A model generated the notes under the pieces. The model was not told the origin of the DNA. It saw only the letters and a list, made by a program, of their open reading frames with translations, and searched no databases. From assembly GCA_040905285.1 (NCBI GenBank), contig JBBDRV010000146.1, positions 1-31,614 of the forward strand: 31,614 nt of DNA, read 5' to 3'. The stretch is from JBBDRV01 sp040905285 (lineage in GTDB: Bacteria; Bacteroidota; Rhodothermia; Balneolales; Balneolaceae). Of the stretch, positions 16,674-25,020 are shown piece after piece (the first letter of the stretch is position 1; every line of letters begins with the position of its first letter). The translations under genes and the position numbers were made by a program.

Positions 16674-17963
16674 ATGGTCACTAAAAAACCGGTTCCCATG
16701 TTAAAAGCCAACATTCCCACGATGAGTATTCAAACGGCATTTCTTGGTTTTATTTCAATTTTACTGCTTGGCGGATGCGACACGTTCAGCTCGGTGGAGG
16801 AACCGGTAAACGAGGGCGGGGACCGGCAGCTTGCCGAGGATCTGTCGGTCCAGGAACAGATCATGATCGGGGGATCCAATGACTTTGCCTTTCGTCTGCT
16901 TCACCGGTTGAAGGACAAGGAGGAAGACAACAGTTTTTTTGTTTCGCCCCTGAGTATTTCCACGGCCTTCGGCATGGCGCTGAATGGTGCGGCGGATGAA
17001 ACCTATGAGCAGATGCGTGGTTTTTTCGGCTATGACGGGCTGACGAGAGATGAAATCAACAGGGCCAACAGGGACCTGATAGATCTGCTGACCACCCTTG
17101 ATCCGCAGGTGATCATGACTATTGCAAATTCGGTCTGGTACCGGGAAGGAATAACGGTCAGGGAAGAGTTTCTCAATAATAACAGGGAATATTTTGACGC
17201 TGACGTGCAGGAATTGGATTTCAGCGATCCCGGTGCTCCGGATATCATCAATGCATGGATCGATGAAAACACGGAGGGACTAATCGACAAGATGGTTGAG
17301 GCTATAGGCGAAGATGTCATTATGTACCTGGTTAACGCCATCTATTTCAATGGTGACTGGACCGTGCAGTTTGATCCGGACGATACCCGGGATGAGGTGT
17401 TTCATCTGCCGGACGGGGATACCAGGGAGGTTCCGATGATGCGGGTGGAGGAGGAATTCCGTACGTACCGGGGTGAAGACTGGACGGCACTGGATATGTG
17501 GTACGGAAAGGCCGGTTTTTCGTTTACCGCTCTGGTGCCCGGCGGCGATGCCACCCTGGAAGAGCTGGTCCCCGCTCTTACGGCGGATCGTTTTGCCTCC
17601 ATTACTGAACAGCTGGAGGAATCTGAACTGAATGTAGTCGTCCCGCGCTTTGAACTGGATTACGAGATAGGTAATTTCCCGGATGAGCTTGAGGATATGG
17701 GCCTCACCCTTCCCTTTGGTTCACAGGCTGATTTCAGCGGCATCGCCGATCTTCCACTGGCAATATCCGATGTGAAACACAGGGCCGTGATCAAGCTTGA
17801 CGAAGAGGGCAGCGAAGCCGCAGCGGCGACTGTAATTGAAGTAGGGTTGACCAGTACAGGACCGTCTATCCGGCTGAATCGTCCTTTCCTCTTCTTCATC
17901 CGGGAAAACACCAGCAATACCATCCTGTTTATGGGGGCATATACGGGGATCACAAACAATTAA
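16674..17963 (+). CDS. Serpin-family protease inhibitor, lipoprotein
   Basis: The 429-residue protein has a lipoprotein signal ending in LLLGGC (Cys35), so it is anchored in the envelope. The serpin fold follows: NDFAFRLLHRL, SFFVSPLSISTAFGMALNGA, NSVWYREG, LVNAIYFNGDW and the C-terminal RPFLFFIRE. The hinge of the reactive loop is EEGSEAAAAT, the small-residue pattern of inhibitory serpins. Counting from the hinge Gly to RPF gives the same length as alpha-1-antitrypsin and puts P1-P1' at Thr-Ser (within EVGLTSTGP), suggesting a target protease with a small S1 pocket, elastase-like or similar. Starts at 16698 or 16722 are possible. The stop lies 6 bases before the sigma factor start, indicating co-transcription. 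Confidence 0.93.
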   Translation: MVTKKPVPMLKANIPTMSIQTAFLGFISILLLGGCDTFSSVEEPVNEGGDRQLAEDLSVQEQIMIGGSNDFAFRLLHRLKDKEEDNSFFVSPLSISTAFGMALNGAADETYEQMRGFFGYDGLTRDEINRANRDLIDLLTTLDPQVIMTIANSVWYREGITVREEFLNNNREYFDADVQELDFSDPGAPDIINAWIDENTEGLIDKMVEAIGEDVIMYLVNAIYFNGDWTVQFDPDDTRDEVFHLPDGDTREVPMMRVEEEFRTYRGEDWTALDMWYGKAGFSFTALVPGGDATLEELVPALTADRFASITEQLEESELNVVVPRFELDYEIGNFPDELEDMGLTLPFGSQADFSGIADLPLAISDVKHRAVIKLDEEGSEAAAATVIEVGLTSTGPSIRLNRPFLFFIRENTSNTILFMGAYTGITNN

Positions 17964-17969
17964 TCTCAG

Positions 17970-18587
17970 TTGTCTAAAAAAAATACGGCATGGACGTTTA
18001 CAGGGGAAGAGCAGGCAGCACCTGTGTCCAAAGGTGACAGAAATGATCCGCCCCTGGCCTGGATTCTGGCCGGTTGCCGGGAGTACAAATCCGGCTGCCA
18101 GGAGAGATTGTATAAACGTTTTTACGGTTATGCGCTAAGCACAGCCCTGGCTTACTGTACGACCAGGGAGGATGCCGTTGAAGTGGTGAATGACAGTTTT
18201 ATCAAAGTGTTCAGGAATATTGAGACATACCTGCCTTCAGCGCCATTTAAACCGTGGCTCAGGAGAATTGTAGTCAATACGGCGATCGATCGGGTCCGTT
18301 CGGCCAGGCGGTTCGGGTATCGGCATCATGCGGATATCGAAGACATGGAGCAGTTGTCCACAGTTGATGTTGAATCAGACCTTCACGTAAAACAGATCCG
18401 CCGGCTTTTATATGAACTGCCGGATCTGCTCAGATTCGTATTCAACATGTACGAAATCGAAGGATACAGCCACCGTGAAATATCTGAAAAACTGGACATC
18501 GCCGAAAGCTCGTCCCGAACCTATCTCGCCCGGGCGAAGGATCAGCTGAGGCGCCTTTACAGAAACTCATTTATGGATGAACCATGA
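17970..18587 (+). CDS. ECF RNA polymerase sigma factor
   Basis: The 205-residue protein has region 2 (about residues 45-105: ARG-type start LYKRFYGYAL, then REDAVEVVNDSFIKVFRNIE and PFKPWLRRIVVNTAIDRVR) and region 4 (about 145-200: ELPDLLRFVFNMYEIEGYSH, REISEKLDIAESSSRTYLAR). The open frame starts at a TTG only 6 bases after the serpin stop; a GTG at 18024 is an alternative that keeps all conserved regions. Its stop overlaps the next start as ATGA, the classic coupling of a sigma factor to its anti-sigma factor. Its regulon cannot be read from this window. Confidence 0.9.
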   Translation: MSKKNTAWTFTGEEQAAPVSKGDRNDPPLAWILAGCREYKSGCQERLYKRFYGYALSTALAYCTTREDAVEVVNDSFIKVFRNIETYLPSAPFKPWLRRIVVNTAIDRVRSARRFGYRHHADIEDMEQLSTVDVESDLHVKQIRRLLYELPDLLRFVFNMYEIEGYSHREISEKLDIAESSSRTYLARAKDQLRRLYRNSFMDEP

Positions 18588-19888
18588 GCAGGAAAAGGAA
18601 CCTGACGGATCATATCAAAGAGGTACTGAGGGAACACGAGGAACCCTATCAACTCGGTTCCTGGGAGCATTTCCGGGATCATGAGGGCCGGAAAGAAAAA
18701 TATTCTGCCGGAAAGAAAGCGTTCGGGATTGCCGCATCTGTCCTGCTTGCAACCGGACTCCTGTTTTTTGCGTGGAATTACGCTGATTCGCCGGAAAGCG
18801 GACAGCTTGCCCTGGAAGAGCCGGTTAACAGTCCGGGAATGACGGGCATACCGAAAATGGATGATCCGGCACCTCCGGAAGAGGAGCAGGCGTTACCGGA
18901 TGAAGAGGAGGGGACTCGTTTTCCAGCCCCCTTGAACGAAAGGGATGAAGAGCGCGTGGCCGAAGACGGTTCCGGGAGAGAGATTCCGGATACAGGTGCG
19001 ACAGATATGACAGATGTGACAGATTCCTTTACACCGTCTCCCGTTCCTGTAAAGTCCTTTGAAGGACAGCGGACAGCGACAGAGTCGCTTTTAGCCGGGT
19101 TCGGTCCGGATCAGGCGGAACCGGACAGCATCACAGCCAGATTGCCCCGTATTCCTTCGTCCGGCAGCTCCGTCGCCGGACCGTTGTCGTCCGGCAGCGG
19201 GGAGAAAGTCGTGCAACGGCTGAGTACGGCCGGAAGGGGGCGGGGAAAGGAGATTGAATTCAGCGTTGCCTATGCACCCGTTATGAACGTGCACAATGCA
19301 CAGACGGATATCAGTATCGGAGGGGGTTTTTACACGGACTGGTCTATTTCTGACAACCTGAGTCTCTCTTCAGGAGTATTCATTTCCGGGAACCGGTTAC
19401 GTTACAGTGACAATCCGGAGAGACGAATGGGGGAAATGATGTCAGCGGGCAGCCGCCCGCTGGACTCCGCCGAAGGGGAGGTGCATATGCAGGTGGATCT
19501 TCTGGGGATGGAGCTGCCGATGAACCTGCGGTACTTTATCACTGACAACGTCTTCCTGTCCGGCGGCATCTCCTCTGTTATTTTTCTGAAAGAGCAGTTT
19601 GAATACACGTACGAATATCAGCAGAGAATCCAGGTAATGAGCAGTGAAGGCACAGGGGCACCGGTCACCCGGACAGTTACGATGACAGACTCGCGGACGC
19701 AGTCGGAACCGTCACTGAACGGAATGAACTGGGCGGCATTCTATACCATTTCTGCAGGTTACCACTATGATATTGCAAACCGGCATACGGTTGCGCTTGA
19801 ACCTTTTGTGAAAATACCGACCGGCCGGCTTACTACCCGGGATATCAGGTACACAACCGGGGGTGTTCAGATGAAAATATTCTTCTGA
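18584..19888 (+). CDS. Putative dual-membrane-spanning anti-sigma factor with C-terminal outer-membrane barrel
   Basis: The 434-residue protein has three parts. Residues 1-45 are charged and should be cytoplasmic. One hydrophobic helix (about 46-66, FGIAASVLLATGLLFFAWNY) follows. A Pro/Glu/Asp-rich linker (about 70-220) leads to a C-terminal beta-barrel-like domain (about 225-434) with alternating strands such as IEFSVAYAPV, LSLSSGVFISGNRL, PMNLRYFITDN and a final aromatic (QMKIFF). The start overlaps the sigma factor stop by 4 bases. The plan resembles the dual-membrane-spanning anti-sigma factors (Dma) described in Bacteroides thetaiotaomicron, where a cytoplasmic sigma-binding part is joined to an outer-membrane barrel. 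There is no recognisable zinc-finger anti-sigma motif, so the role rests on layout and coupling. Confidence 0.75.
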   Translation: MSRKRNLTDHIKEVLREHEEPYQLGSWEHFRDHEGRKEKYSAGKKAFGIAASVLLATGLLFFAWNYADSPESGQLALEEPVNSPGMTGIPKMDDPAPPEEEQALPDEEEGTRFPAPLNERDEERVAEDGSGREIPDTGATDMTDVTDSFTPSPVPVKSFEGQRTATESLLAGFGPDQAEPDSITARLPRIPSSGSSVAGPLSSGSGEKVVQRLSTAGRGRGKEIEFSVAYAPVMNVHNAQTDISIGGGFYTDWSISDNLSLSSGVFISGNRLRYSDNPERRMGEMMSAGSRPLDSAEGEVHMQVDLLGMELPMNLRYFITDNVFLSGGISSVIFLKEQFEYTYEYQQRIQVMSSEGTGAPVTRTVTMTDSRTQSEPSLNGMNWAAFYTISAGYHYDIANRHTVALEPFVKIPTGRLTTRDIRYTTGGVQMKIFF

Positions 19889-19977
19889 GATTGTAGCGAA
19901 CCCTCCGGTTCATCCGTATAGGCGGCACACAGCAAAATCCGTTTGTTCAACCCCTGAAAGCTAATCCCTGTTGATCC

Positions 19978-20931
19978 ATGAAAAAGAATGATCTTTTTTT
20001 ACTGAGTTTGATTCTCCTGATTCTGCCCGGCTGTCTGGACGCCGGTGAAACTGCCTACGAACAGCAAATCAGGAAAGACGATGCAGCGATACAGGCCTAC
20101 CTGGCTGAAAACAATATTGAAGCCCGGAAACAGTCAAGCGGAGTTTATATTGAAGTCCTGCAGGAGAATGAGCAGGGGAAGCAGGTCATGAACGATCACG
20201 TTGCGGGTATACTGTATGAAATGAACCATATGAGTGGAGAGTATGAAATCGAGGCCCATACGGATACATTGAATCCCGTCAGGTTCAGCAACAGCTACAG
20301 CAACCAGCATAATTCACTTTATCCCGCGGGCCTGAATTATGAGATCGGAAAAATGAGGCTGGGAGAAAAATTCCGGTTTTATATCCCTTCCTATCTTGCA
20401 TTTGACGGATACAGCCATGAGGGCCTGTTCGATTCCTTTTCAAATTTCATGATCGATGTGGATCTGGTTGAGCTGACGACGACCGAGGAGATTCACGAGA
20501 AAGAGGTCAGCATCATAAAGGACTATATAGAAGAGAATGACATGGAGGCAGAAGATTATCCCCATGGGCTGTATTATATTCCGGTAGAGGAGGGAAGCGG
20601 GGAAACACCCGGAGCAAACAGCCAGGTCGAATTTCACTATACGAGAAAGTATCTGGACGGGACTGTCATTGAAACCACTGCAGGGGGCGAACCCGCCCGG
20701 GTGTCTCTGAATAATTACCAGCTGGTTCAGGGGCTGGACACGGGCATTCGGCTGATGAAAGAGGGCGGACGTGCCACACTGATCATGCCTTCAAAAATCG
20801 CCTTTGGGGAAAGCATTCAGGTGATACCCCAAAAACTGCGGGAAGAGTGGGCGGAAGATGGAGAAATACAGCCATTGGCGAAGCCTTTTTCCTCCGTCAT
20901 CTATGAAATAGAGCTGTTGGCCATAGAGTGA
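19978..20931 (+). CDS. Lipoprotein with two FKBP-type peptidyl-prolyl isomerase domains
   Basis: The 317-residue protein has a lipoprotein signal ending in ILPGC (Cys19). The first FKBP-like unit (about residues 45-165) includes FRFYIPSYLAFDGYS. The second (about 185-315) is better conserved, with QVEFHYTRKYLDGTVIETT, LVQGLDTGIRLMKEGGRATL and IMPSKIAFGES. FKBP domains catalyse prolyl cis-trans isomerisation and help fold envelope proteins. The first domain looks degenerate and may be structural. It lies 89 bases after the anti-sigma gene on the same strand, so it may be part of the same envelope-stress unit. The translational start at 19978 follows directly from the signal peptide. Confidence 0.9.
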   Translation: MKKNDLFLLSLILLILPGCLDAGETAYEQQIRKDDAAIQAYLAENNIEARKQSSGVYIEVLQENEQGKQVMNDHVAGILYEMNHMSGEYEIEAHTDTLNPVRFSNSYSNQHNSLYPAGLNYEIGKMRLGEKFRFYIPSYLAFDGYSHEGLFDSFSNFMIDVDLVELTTTEEIHEKEVSIIKDYIEENDMEAEDYPHGLYYIPVEEGSGETPGANSQVEFHYTRKYLDGTVIETTAGGEPARVSLNNYQLVQGLDTGIRLMKEGGRATLIMPSKIAFGESIQVIPQKLREEWAEDGEIQPLAKPFSSVIYEIELLAIE

Positions 20932-21158
20932 ATACAGCCCATGCGCTTAACCTGATCCATATAATGCGGGAAAACCTGATGAGGCTGTTCCTGTTCAGCC
21001 GAACTGAATACAGACGTGTCGCGGGAAGGTGTATAGATATAAAAAATTCAGCATATTACAGCGGGCGCAAGAAGATGTGCATCAAGAAAATGTGCATACG
21101 AGATAACAGATTGACAGGGGCTTCATTAAAGGAGATCGATAATATGTGGGTGAAATGA
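20928..21158 (+). CDS. Possible bridging small ORF of 76 codons
   Basis: A GTG at 20928 overlaps the FKBP stop (GTGA), and the frame runs without break to a TGA that overlaps an ATG (21155) of the DUF502 gene (ATGA). Both junctions look like translational coupling. The product is rich in Arg, Lys and Cys, contains the small internal repeat KKMCIKKMCI and resembles nothing known. A Shine-Dalgarno-like AAGGAGA (21129-21135) near its end could also serve a 4-codon peptide (MWVK) or the next gene. It may be chance. Confidence 0.25.
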   Translation: MNTAHALNLIHIMRENLMRLFLFSRTEYRRVAGRCIDIKNSAYYSGRKKMCIKKMCIRDNRLTGASLKEIDNMWVK

Positions 21159-21850
21159 TAAAACCGGGAGACGATACAAACAGAATATTTACGGAGGATC
21201 CGGAAGACGAAAACGGGTTAACATTTCTCAAACGAATGCGGAGGTCATTTCTGCGTGGACTGTTGATAGTCATTCCTACGGCCATCACAATCTGGGTATT
21301 ATTATTTATTTTTCAGATCATTGACGGCATCGCTTCCCCTTTTTACCGCCATGTGGGGCTGAATATACCGGGCCTCGGTTTCATTACTGCAGTCTTTCTG
21401 ATACTGCTGCTGGGGATCTTTTCCCGGTATCTCGCAGTGAAATTTTTTATTCGCTTTCTCGAACGGATATTCCTCAACCTGCCCCTGGCCAGATCCGTGT
21501 ACAGCGGAGCTCGGGAACTCCTTCATGCATTTTCGCCGGATCGGAAATCAAAGACATTCCATGAAGTGTGCATGGTGGAATATCCGAGAAAAGGAATCTA
21601 TTCGATCGGTTTTATCACAAATGAACTGGATTTCAGGGAAGCAGACGGTACAAAGAAGCACCTTTCGAATGTTTATATTCCGCTGCCGCCGAATCCCACG
21701 ACAGGAATTCTGACCCTCGTCCCCTCTGACGAAGTTATATCCCTGTCCATGAGTGTGGAACAGGGGCTGAAACTGGTTCTGTCAGCCGGAATTGTCACTC
21801 CCCCGGAATTTTCACAAATCAAAAAGGAAGAGCTATACGACAGCAGGTAG
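21146..21850 (+). CDS. DUF502 family membrane protein
   Basis: The protein has 234 residues from a GTG at 21146, or 231 from the ATG at 21155. AAGGAGA at 21129-21135 favours the upstream region. Two transmembrane helices lie at about residues 35-60 and 75-100 (LLIVIPTAITIWVLLFIFQI and GFITAVFLILLLGIFSRY). The DUF502 signatures are clear: NLPLARSVYSGAREL, then IGFITNEL and PPNPTTGILTLVPSDEVI. The function of DUF502 is not established in general; the C-terminal half is soluble. It is the likely last member of the plus-strand envelope run, followed by the 88-bp repeat. Confidence 0.9.
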   Translation: MGEMIKPGDDTNRIFTEDPEDENGLTFLKRMRRSFLRGLLIVIPTAITIWVLLFIFQIIDGIASPFYRHVGLNIPGLGFITAVFLILLLGIFSRYLAVKFFIRFLERIFLNLPLARSVYSGARELLHAFSPDRKSKTFHEVCMVEYPRKGIYSIGFITNELDFREADGTKKHLSNVYIPLPPNPTTGILTLVPSDEVISLSMSVEQGLKLVLSAGIVTPPEFSQIKKEELYDSR

Positions 21851-22159
21851 GGAGCGTATCATCGTGTCTGATCACGACAACCGGTCGCGCAACCGGCAGA
21901 CCCGTTCAGTGGCAACCTTCCGATTCCTGAACTATATTCTTTGGTGCCGGCAGAAGCAGATAGTCCGGCAAAACCACGCGCCGGCAGACCCGTTCAGTGG
22001 CAACCTTCCGATTCCTGAACTATATTCTTTGGTGCCGGCAGAAGCAGATAGTCCGGCAAAACCACGCGCCGGCAGACCCGTTCAGTGGCTGTGTTGTGCT
22101 CCGGCAGAAAAGGTGCACTGCCGGCTGTACCCTGAATATGATCATCAACAGAAAAATCC
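21851..22159. other. 309-base gap, largely an 88-bp tandem repeat
   Basis: It lies between DUF502 and the YdjM-like gene on the same strand. Two thirds of it is the 88-bp repeat listed separately. The remaining 70 bases before the next ATG show no clear Shine-Dalgarno sequence or promoter. Confidence 0.7.
21893..22089. repeat. 88-bp tandem repeat, 2.2 copies
   Basis: Units start with CCGGCAGACCCGTTCAGTGG at 21893, 21981 and 22069. The first two full units look identical apart from bases at the junction, and the third is cut after 21 bases. Near-perfect identity implies a recent duplication. Inside the unit, GCCGGCAGA and AGTCCGGCA make further small repeats. No gene family is encoded in the frames that run through it. 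Confidence 0.93.
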
Positions 22160-23305
22160 ATGGATCCGGTCGCTCATACGCTTTTCGGGGCAACGCTGGC
22201 AGAGGCGGGCCTGAAGAATAAAACCGCCCTTGCCGCAGGTACTCTGATCATCGGCGCAAATCTTCCGGATGTGGATGCCATTGCCATGTTTGTCGGCGGG
22301 GATTATTCACTCCTTGTTCGCCGGGGCTGGACCCACGGCGTACTGGCACTGATGCTCTGGCCGTTTCTTCTGACCGGTGCAATGCTGTTGTTCGACCGTG
22401 TCCGCCGCCGCAGACGAAGTAAATCCGCGGATCATGCGGATCATCCGGAAAACGGGTTGAGGCGGATTCCTCCTTCACCCCCTGTCCGGACCGGCTGGCT
22501 GCTGGGTATATCATTTCTGGCGGTATGGAGCCATCCGTTTCTGGACTGGCTCAATACATACGGCATACGTCTGCTGATGCCTTTTGACGGCACGTGGTTT
22601 TATGGAGATACGCTGTTTATTATCGATCCGTGGGTATGGCTGCTGACAGGGGCTGCGGTGGTGCTGGCGAGGTCGGGGTCCCTTCCGGGCATTGCGGGAT
22701 GGTTCGTTTTGGGTGCTGCGGCAACAGCATTGATCACGGGAACGGCAATGGTCCCGCTGACGGCCAGGATCCTGTGGTGTGCGGGTGTGGCTGCGATCCT
22801 TGTTTCGCGATGGCGGGGATGGTTCCGCGGGCGTTCCCGGCGGCTTGCCGCAATATGCCTGGCGGCTTTACTCGGCTATGTGACTCTCATGCTTGCCGGA
22901 TCGAGAATGACTGTCCGGGAAGCCGGGAAAGAATTTTCCTCCCGCGGTATCGAAATCCGGCGCATAATGGCTTCGCCCCGGCCGGCCCGCCTGTTCACAA
23001 GAGATGGTCTGGCAGAGTCGGATGATTACTACTATCGGTTTCGTGTGAACTGGCTGAAAAGCGATCGTTTTGAACAAATGGGAGAGCCGATTCCGGTAGA
23101 AGAACCGGATGAAATTGTTCAAATGGCACTTGAGTCACCGGAGATCCGGGGATTCCGTAACTGGATGCGGTTTCCCGCCTATGAAGTACAGCCGCTGGAG
23201 GATGGCTGGCGTGTTATCATCCGCGATCTGCGTTATGCCGGTCCCGAGCAGACAGAAGATTCCGGTATTGGAGTAGCTGTCATCGAGGTTGCGGAGAATG
23301 ACTGA
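22160..23305 (+). CDS. YdjM-like membrane-bound metal-dependent hydrolase (DUF457)
   Basis: The 381-residue protein carries the family motifs in order: DPVAHTLFGATLAEAG at the N-terminus, IGANLPDVDAIAMF (about residues 31-44), RRGWTHGVLAL (about 54-64) and WSHPFLDWLNTYGIRLLMPF (about 122-142). The His and Asp residues in these motifs are the presumed metal ligands. Several transmembrane helices follow (about 150-250), with an Arg-rich cytoplasmic loop between helices, and a soluble C-terminal region from about 255. E. coli YdjM is LexA-regulated; no SOS box was recognised here. The substrate is unknown; a membrane or lipid substrate is possible. Confidence 0.87.
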   Translation: MDPVAHTLFGATLAEAGLKNKTALAAGTLIIGANLPDVDAIAMFVGGDYSLLVRRGWTHGVLALMLWPFLLTGAMLLFDRVRRRRRSKSADHADHPENGLRRIPPSPPVRTGWLLGISFLAVWSHPFLDWLNTYGIRLLMPFDGTWFYGDTLFIIDPWVWLLTGAAVVLARSGSLPGIAGWFVLGAAATALITGTAMVPLTARILWCAGVAAILVSRWRGWFRGRSRRLAAICLAALLGYVTLMLAGSRMTVREAGKEFSSRGIEIRRIMASPRPARLFTRDGLAESDDYYYRFRVNWLKSDRFEQMGEPIPVEEPDEIVQMALESPEIRGFRNWMRFPAYEVQPLEDGWRVIIRDLRYAGPEQTEDSGIGVAVIEVAEND

Positions 23306-23543
23306 TCCGATACCGAATCTTCGGGGATTATCGAAAAACAAAAGGTTCACCCCGGCAAAAAAAGCCAACATTAGCCTGTTTTATAAGACATTAAAAAACA
23401 TTAACTAACATTAGTTCAGCATCATGAAAGCATTGTCAATTAAATTTGGTTGACTCCGTCTGAAGATGGTATCTTGTAAGAAGTTATTTTAACAAAGGCC
23501 CTTCCAAGCAATAACTGGTGTATCAAACACCTCAGCAGATAGA

Positions 23544-23577
23544 AAAAAGCAGGCAGCAAAAAGCAGGCAGCAAAAAG
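23544..23577. repeat. 14-bp tandem repeat, 2.4 copies
   Basis: AAAAAGCAGGCAGC is repeated without change at 23544-23557 and 23558-23571, with a partial AAAAAG after it. Confidence 0.88.
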
Positions 23578-23643
23578 ACAGTAACCGATCTCAGTTCCTG
23601 CCCCGCCTCAGTATCCCGATCCCGTCTTCAGATGCCTTTCAGT

Positions 23644-23684
23644 ACTGCCTTGTCACAAATACCTTGTCAAAGCACTGCCTTGTC
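23644..23684. repeat. Direct repeat ACTGCCTTGTC with a related middle copy
   Basis: ACTGCCTTGTC is at 23644-23654 and 23674-23684; a partial form TACCTTGTC is at 23660-23668. Same non-coding gap as the 14-bp repeat. Confidence 0.65.
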
Positions 23685-23983
23685 GACTGTTCGCCGGCTT
23701 AGCCTGCTACTACCGGACATGAGTCTGCCGCTCTGCATCTTTTTCTGCAGGTTTTCTGTGGTTTTGTTATGATTTTGTTATGGTTTGATTCGGGAAGGGG
23801 CTCCGCCGGCATTACCGTTTGGGATGTTGTACGGGGCATAAATGCCACCCCGAGGGGGTATTTGTGACAATAAAAGAAGCTATTTTATCCTGTGTGATGC
23901 ACAAAAGCCACAAAAGCCTGTTTGATGAATTCAGGCAGTGGTGAATGCAGAAAAGAGACAGAAAAAAATAGAACAGGAGATAT

Positions 23984-25015
23984 ATGAGCAGGATAAAATC
24001 CGGACAACGGAAGGTGGAAAAACAGAGTCACAAACCCAGGACCATATCGCTGCTGGTTCATGAGGATGCCGTGTTAACATCTGTTTCAGGACCGCTGGAT
24101 GTGCTCATGGGAACCAATCACTTTCTGCAGGAAGCCGGCAAACCACCGGCATTCCTGGTTGAACTGGTCAGCGAAAAGATGAAAAATATCCAGCTCTTCC
24201 TGCCGGCTCAGTTTATCTGCCACAAGACGTTCGATGAGGTGGAGCATACGGACCTGGTGATCACCCCGTCTTTTCAGGGTAACCCGGATCACGTTCTGGA
24301 AAAAAACCGGGCGCTTGTGGAATGGATCGGCACGATGAAAAACAGGGGGGCCGAGGTGGCGAGCCTCTGCCGGGGCAGCTATTTTCTGGCTGAAGCCGGT
24401 TTGCTGAAAGAGAAACCCTGTACATCACACTGGAGATCGGTAGAAGACATGAAACAGCGGTATCCGGATGTGAAGGTCCTGCCCGATGTGGTGATCACAG
24501 ACAGGGATGGTGTGTATACCAGCGGAGGGGCATTTTCATCGATTCACTTGATTCTTTATCTGATTGAAAAATTCTGCGGCAGGGAAGTGGGTGTACAGAT
24601 AAGCAAGATATTCTCAATCGATATTGACCGGGTAAGCCAGGCGCATTTTGCCGTTTTCCAGAGACAGCGGGGACATGAGGATGAAGAGATACTCAGGGCT
24701 CAGTCCTATATCGAGCAGAATTACCAGGATACCCTTACCGTGGAGGAAATAGCAGGGCAATCCAACATGAGCCGGCGGAATTTTATCCGGCGTTTCAAGA
24801 AAGCCACGCATAACACGCCGCTGGAGTATATGCAGCGGGTGAAAATAGAAGCCGCTAAAAAGGCTCTCGAACTGGGAACCGGCAGCATCAGCTCACTGAT
24901 GTTTGATGTCGGCTATAACGATCCAAAAACATTCCGGACGATCTTCAGACGCATTACCGGACTGACCCCACGGGAATACCGGAAAAAATACAGCCGGGCG
25001 GGAGCTGTTGTCTGA
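23984..25015 (+). CDS. GlxA-type AraC-family transcriptional regulator
   Basis: The 343-residue protein joins an N-terminal DJ-1/PfpI-like sensor domain (about residues 20-190; elbow ASLCRGSYFLAEAGLL, with Cys in the nucleophile position) to a C-terminal AraC DNA-binding domain with two helix-turn-helix motifs (about 240-335; NMSRRNFIRRFKKATHNTPL, and FDVGYNDPKTFRTIFRRITG, then TPREYRK). This is the GlxA/ArgR-like layout of regulators that often sense amino acids or amines. AACAGGAG lies about 6 bases before the ATG. It is convergent with the FMN reductase; the nearest likely target is the SSS operon about 1 kb downstream, an inference from position only. Confidence 0.93.
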   Translation: MSRIKSGQRKVEKQSHKPRTISLLVHEDAVLTSVSGPLDVLMGTNHFLQEAGKPPAFLVELVSEKMKNIQLFLPAQFICHKTFDEVEHTDLVITPSFQGNPDHVLEKNRALVEWIGTMKNRGAEVASLCRGSYFLAEAGLLKEKPCTSHWRSVEDMKQRYPDVKVLPDVVITDRDGVYTSGGAFSSIHLILYLIEKFCGREVGVQISKIFSIDIDRVSQAHFAVFQRQRGHEDEEILRAQSYIEQNYQDTLTVEEIAGQSNMSRRNFIRRFKKATHNTPLEYMQRVKIEAAKKALELGTGSISSLMFDVGYNDPKTFRTIFRRITGLTPREYRKKYSRAGAVV

Positions 25016-25020
25016 AAGGC

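Larger units (their letters stand above)
23306..23983. other. 678-base non-coding gap with many small repeats
   Basis: It lies between the YdjM-like gene and the GlxA-type regulator. It holds at least four separate short tandem or direct repeats: the two listed, TTTTGTTATG at 23762-23771 and 23773-23782, and CACAAAAGC at 23900-23908 and 23909-23917. The part around 23380-23420 has four ACATTA units. No frame has family resemblance. An AGGAG before 23984 belongs to the regulator. Confidence 0.6.

Noticed and set aside
23518..23772. Open frame of 84 codons in the gap before the GlxA-type regulator
   Set aside because: It is composed of short tandem repeats and low-complexity sequence with no recognisable domain.
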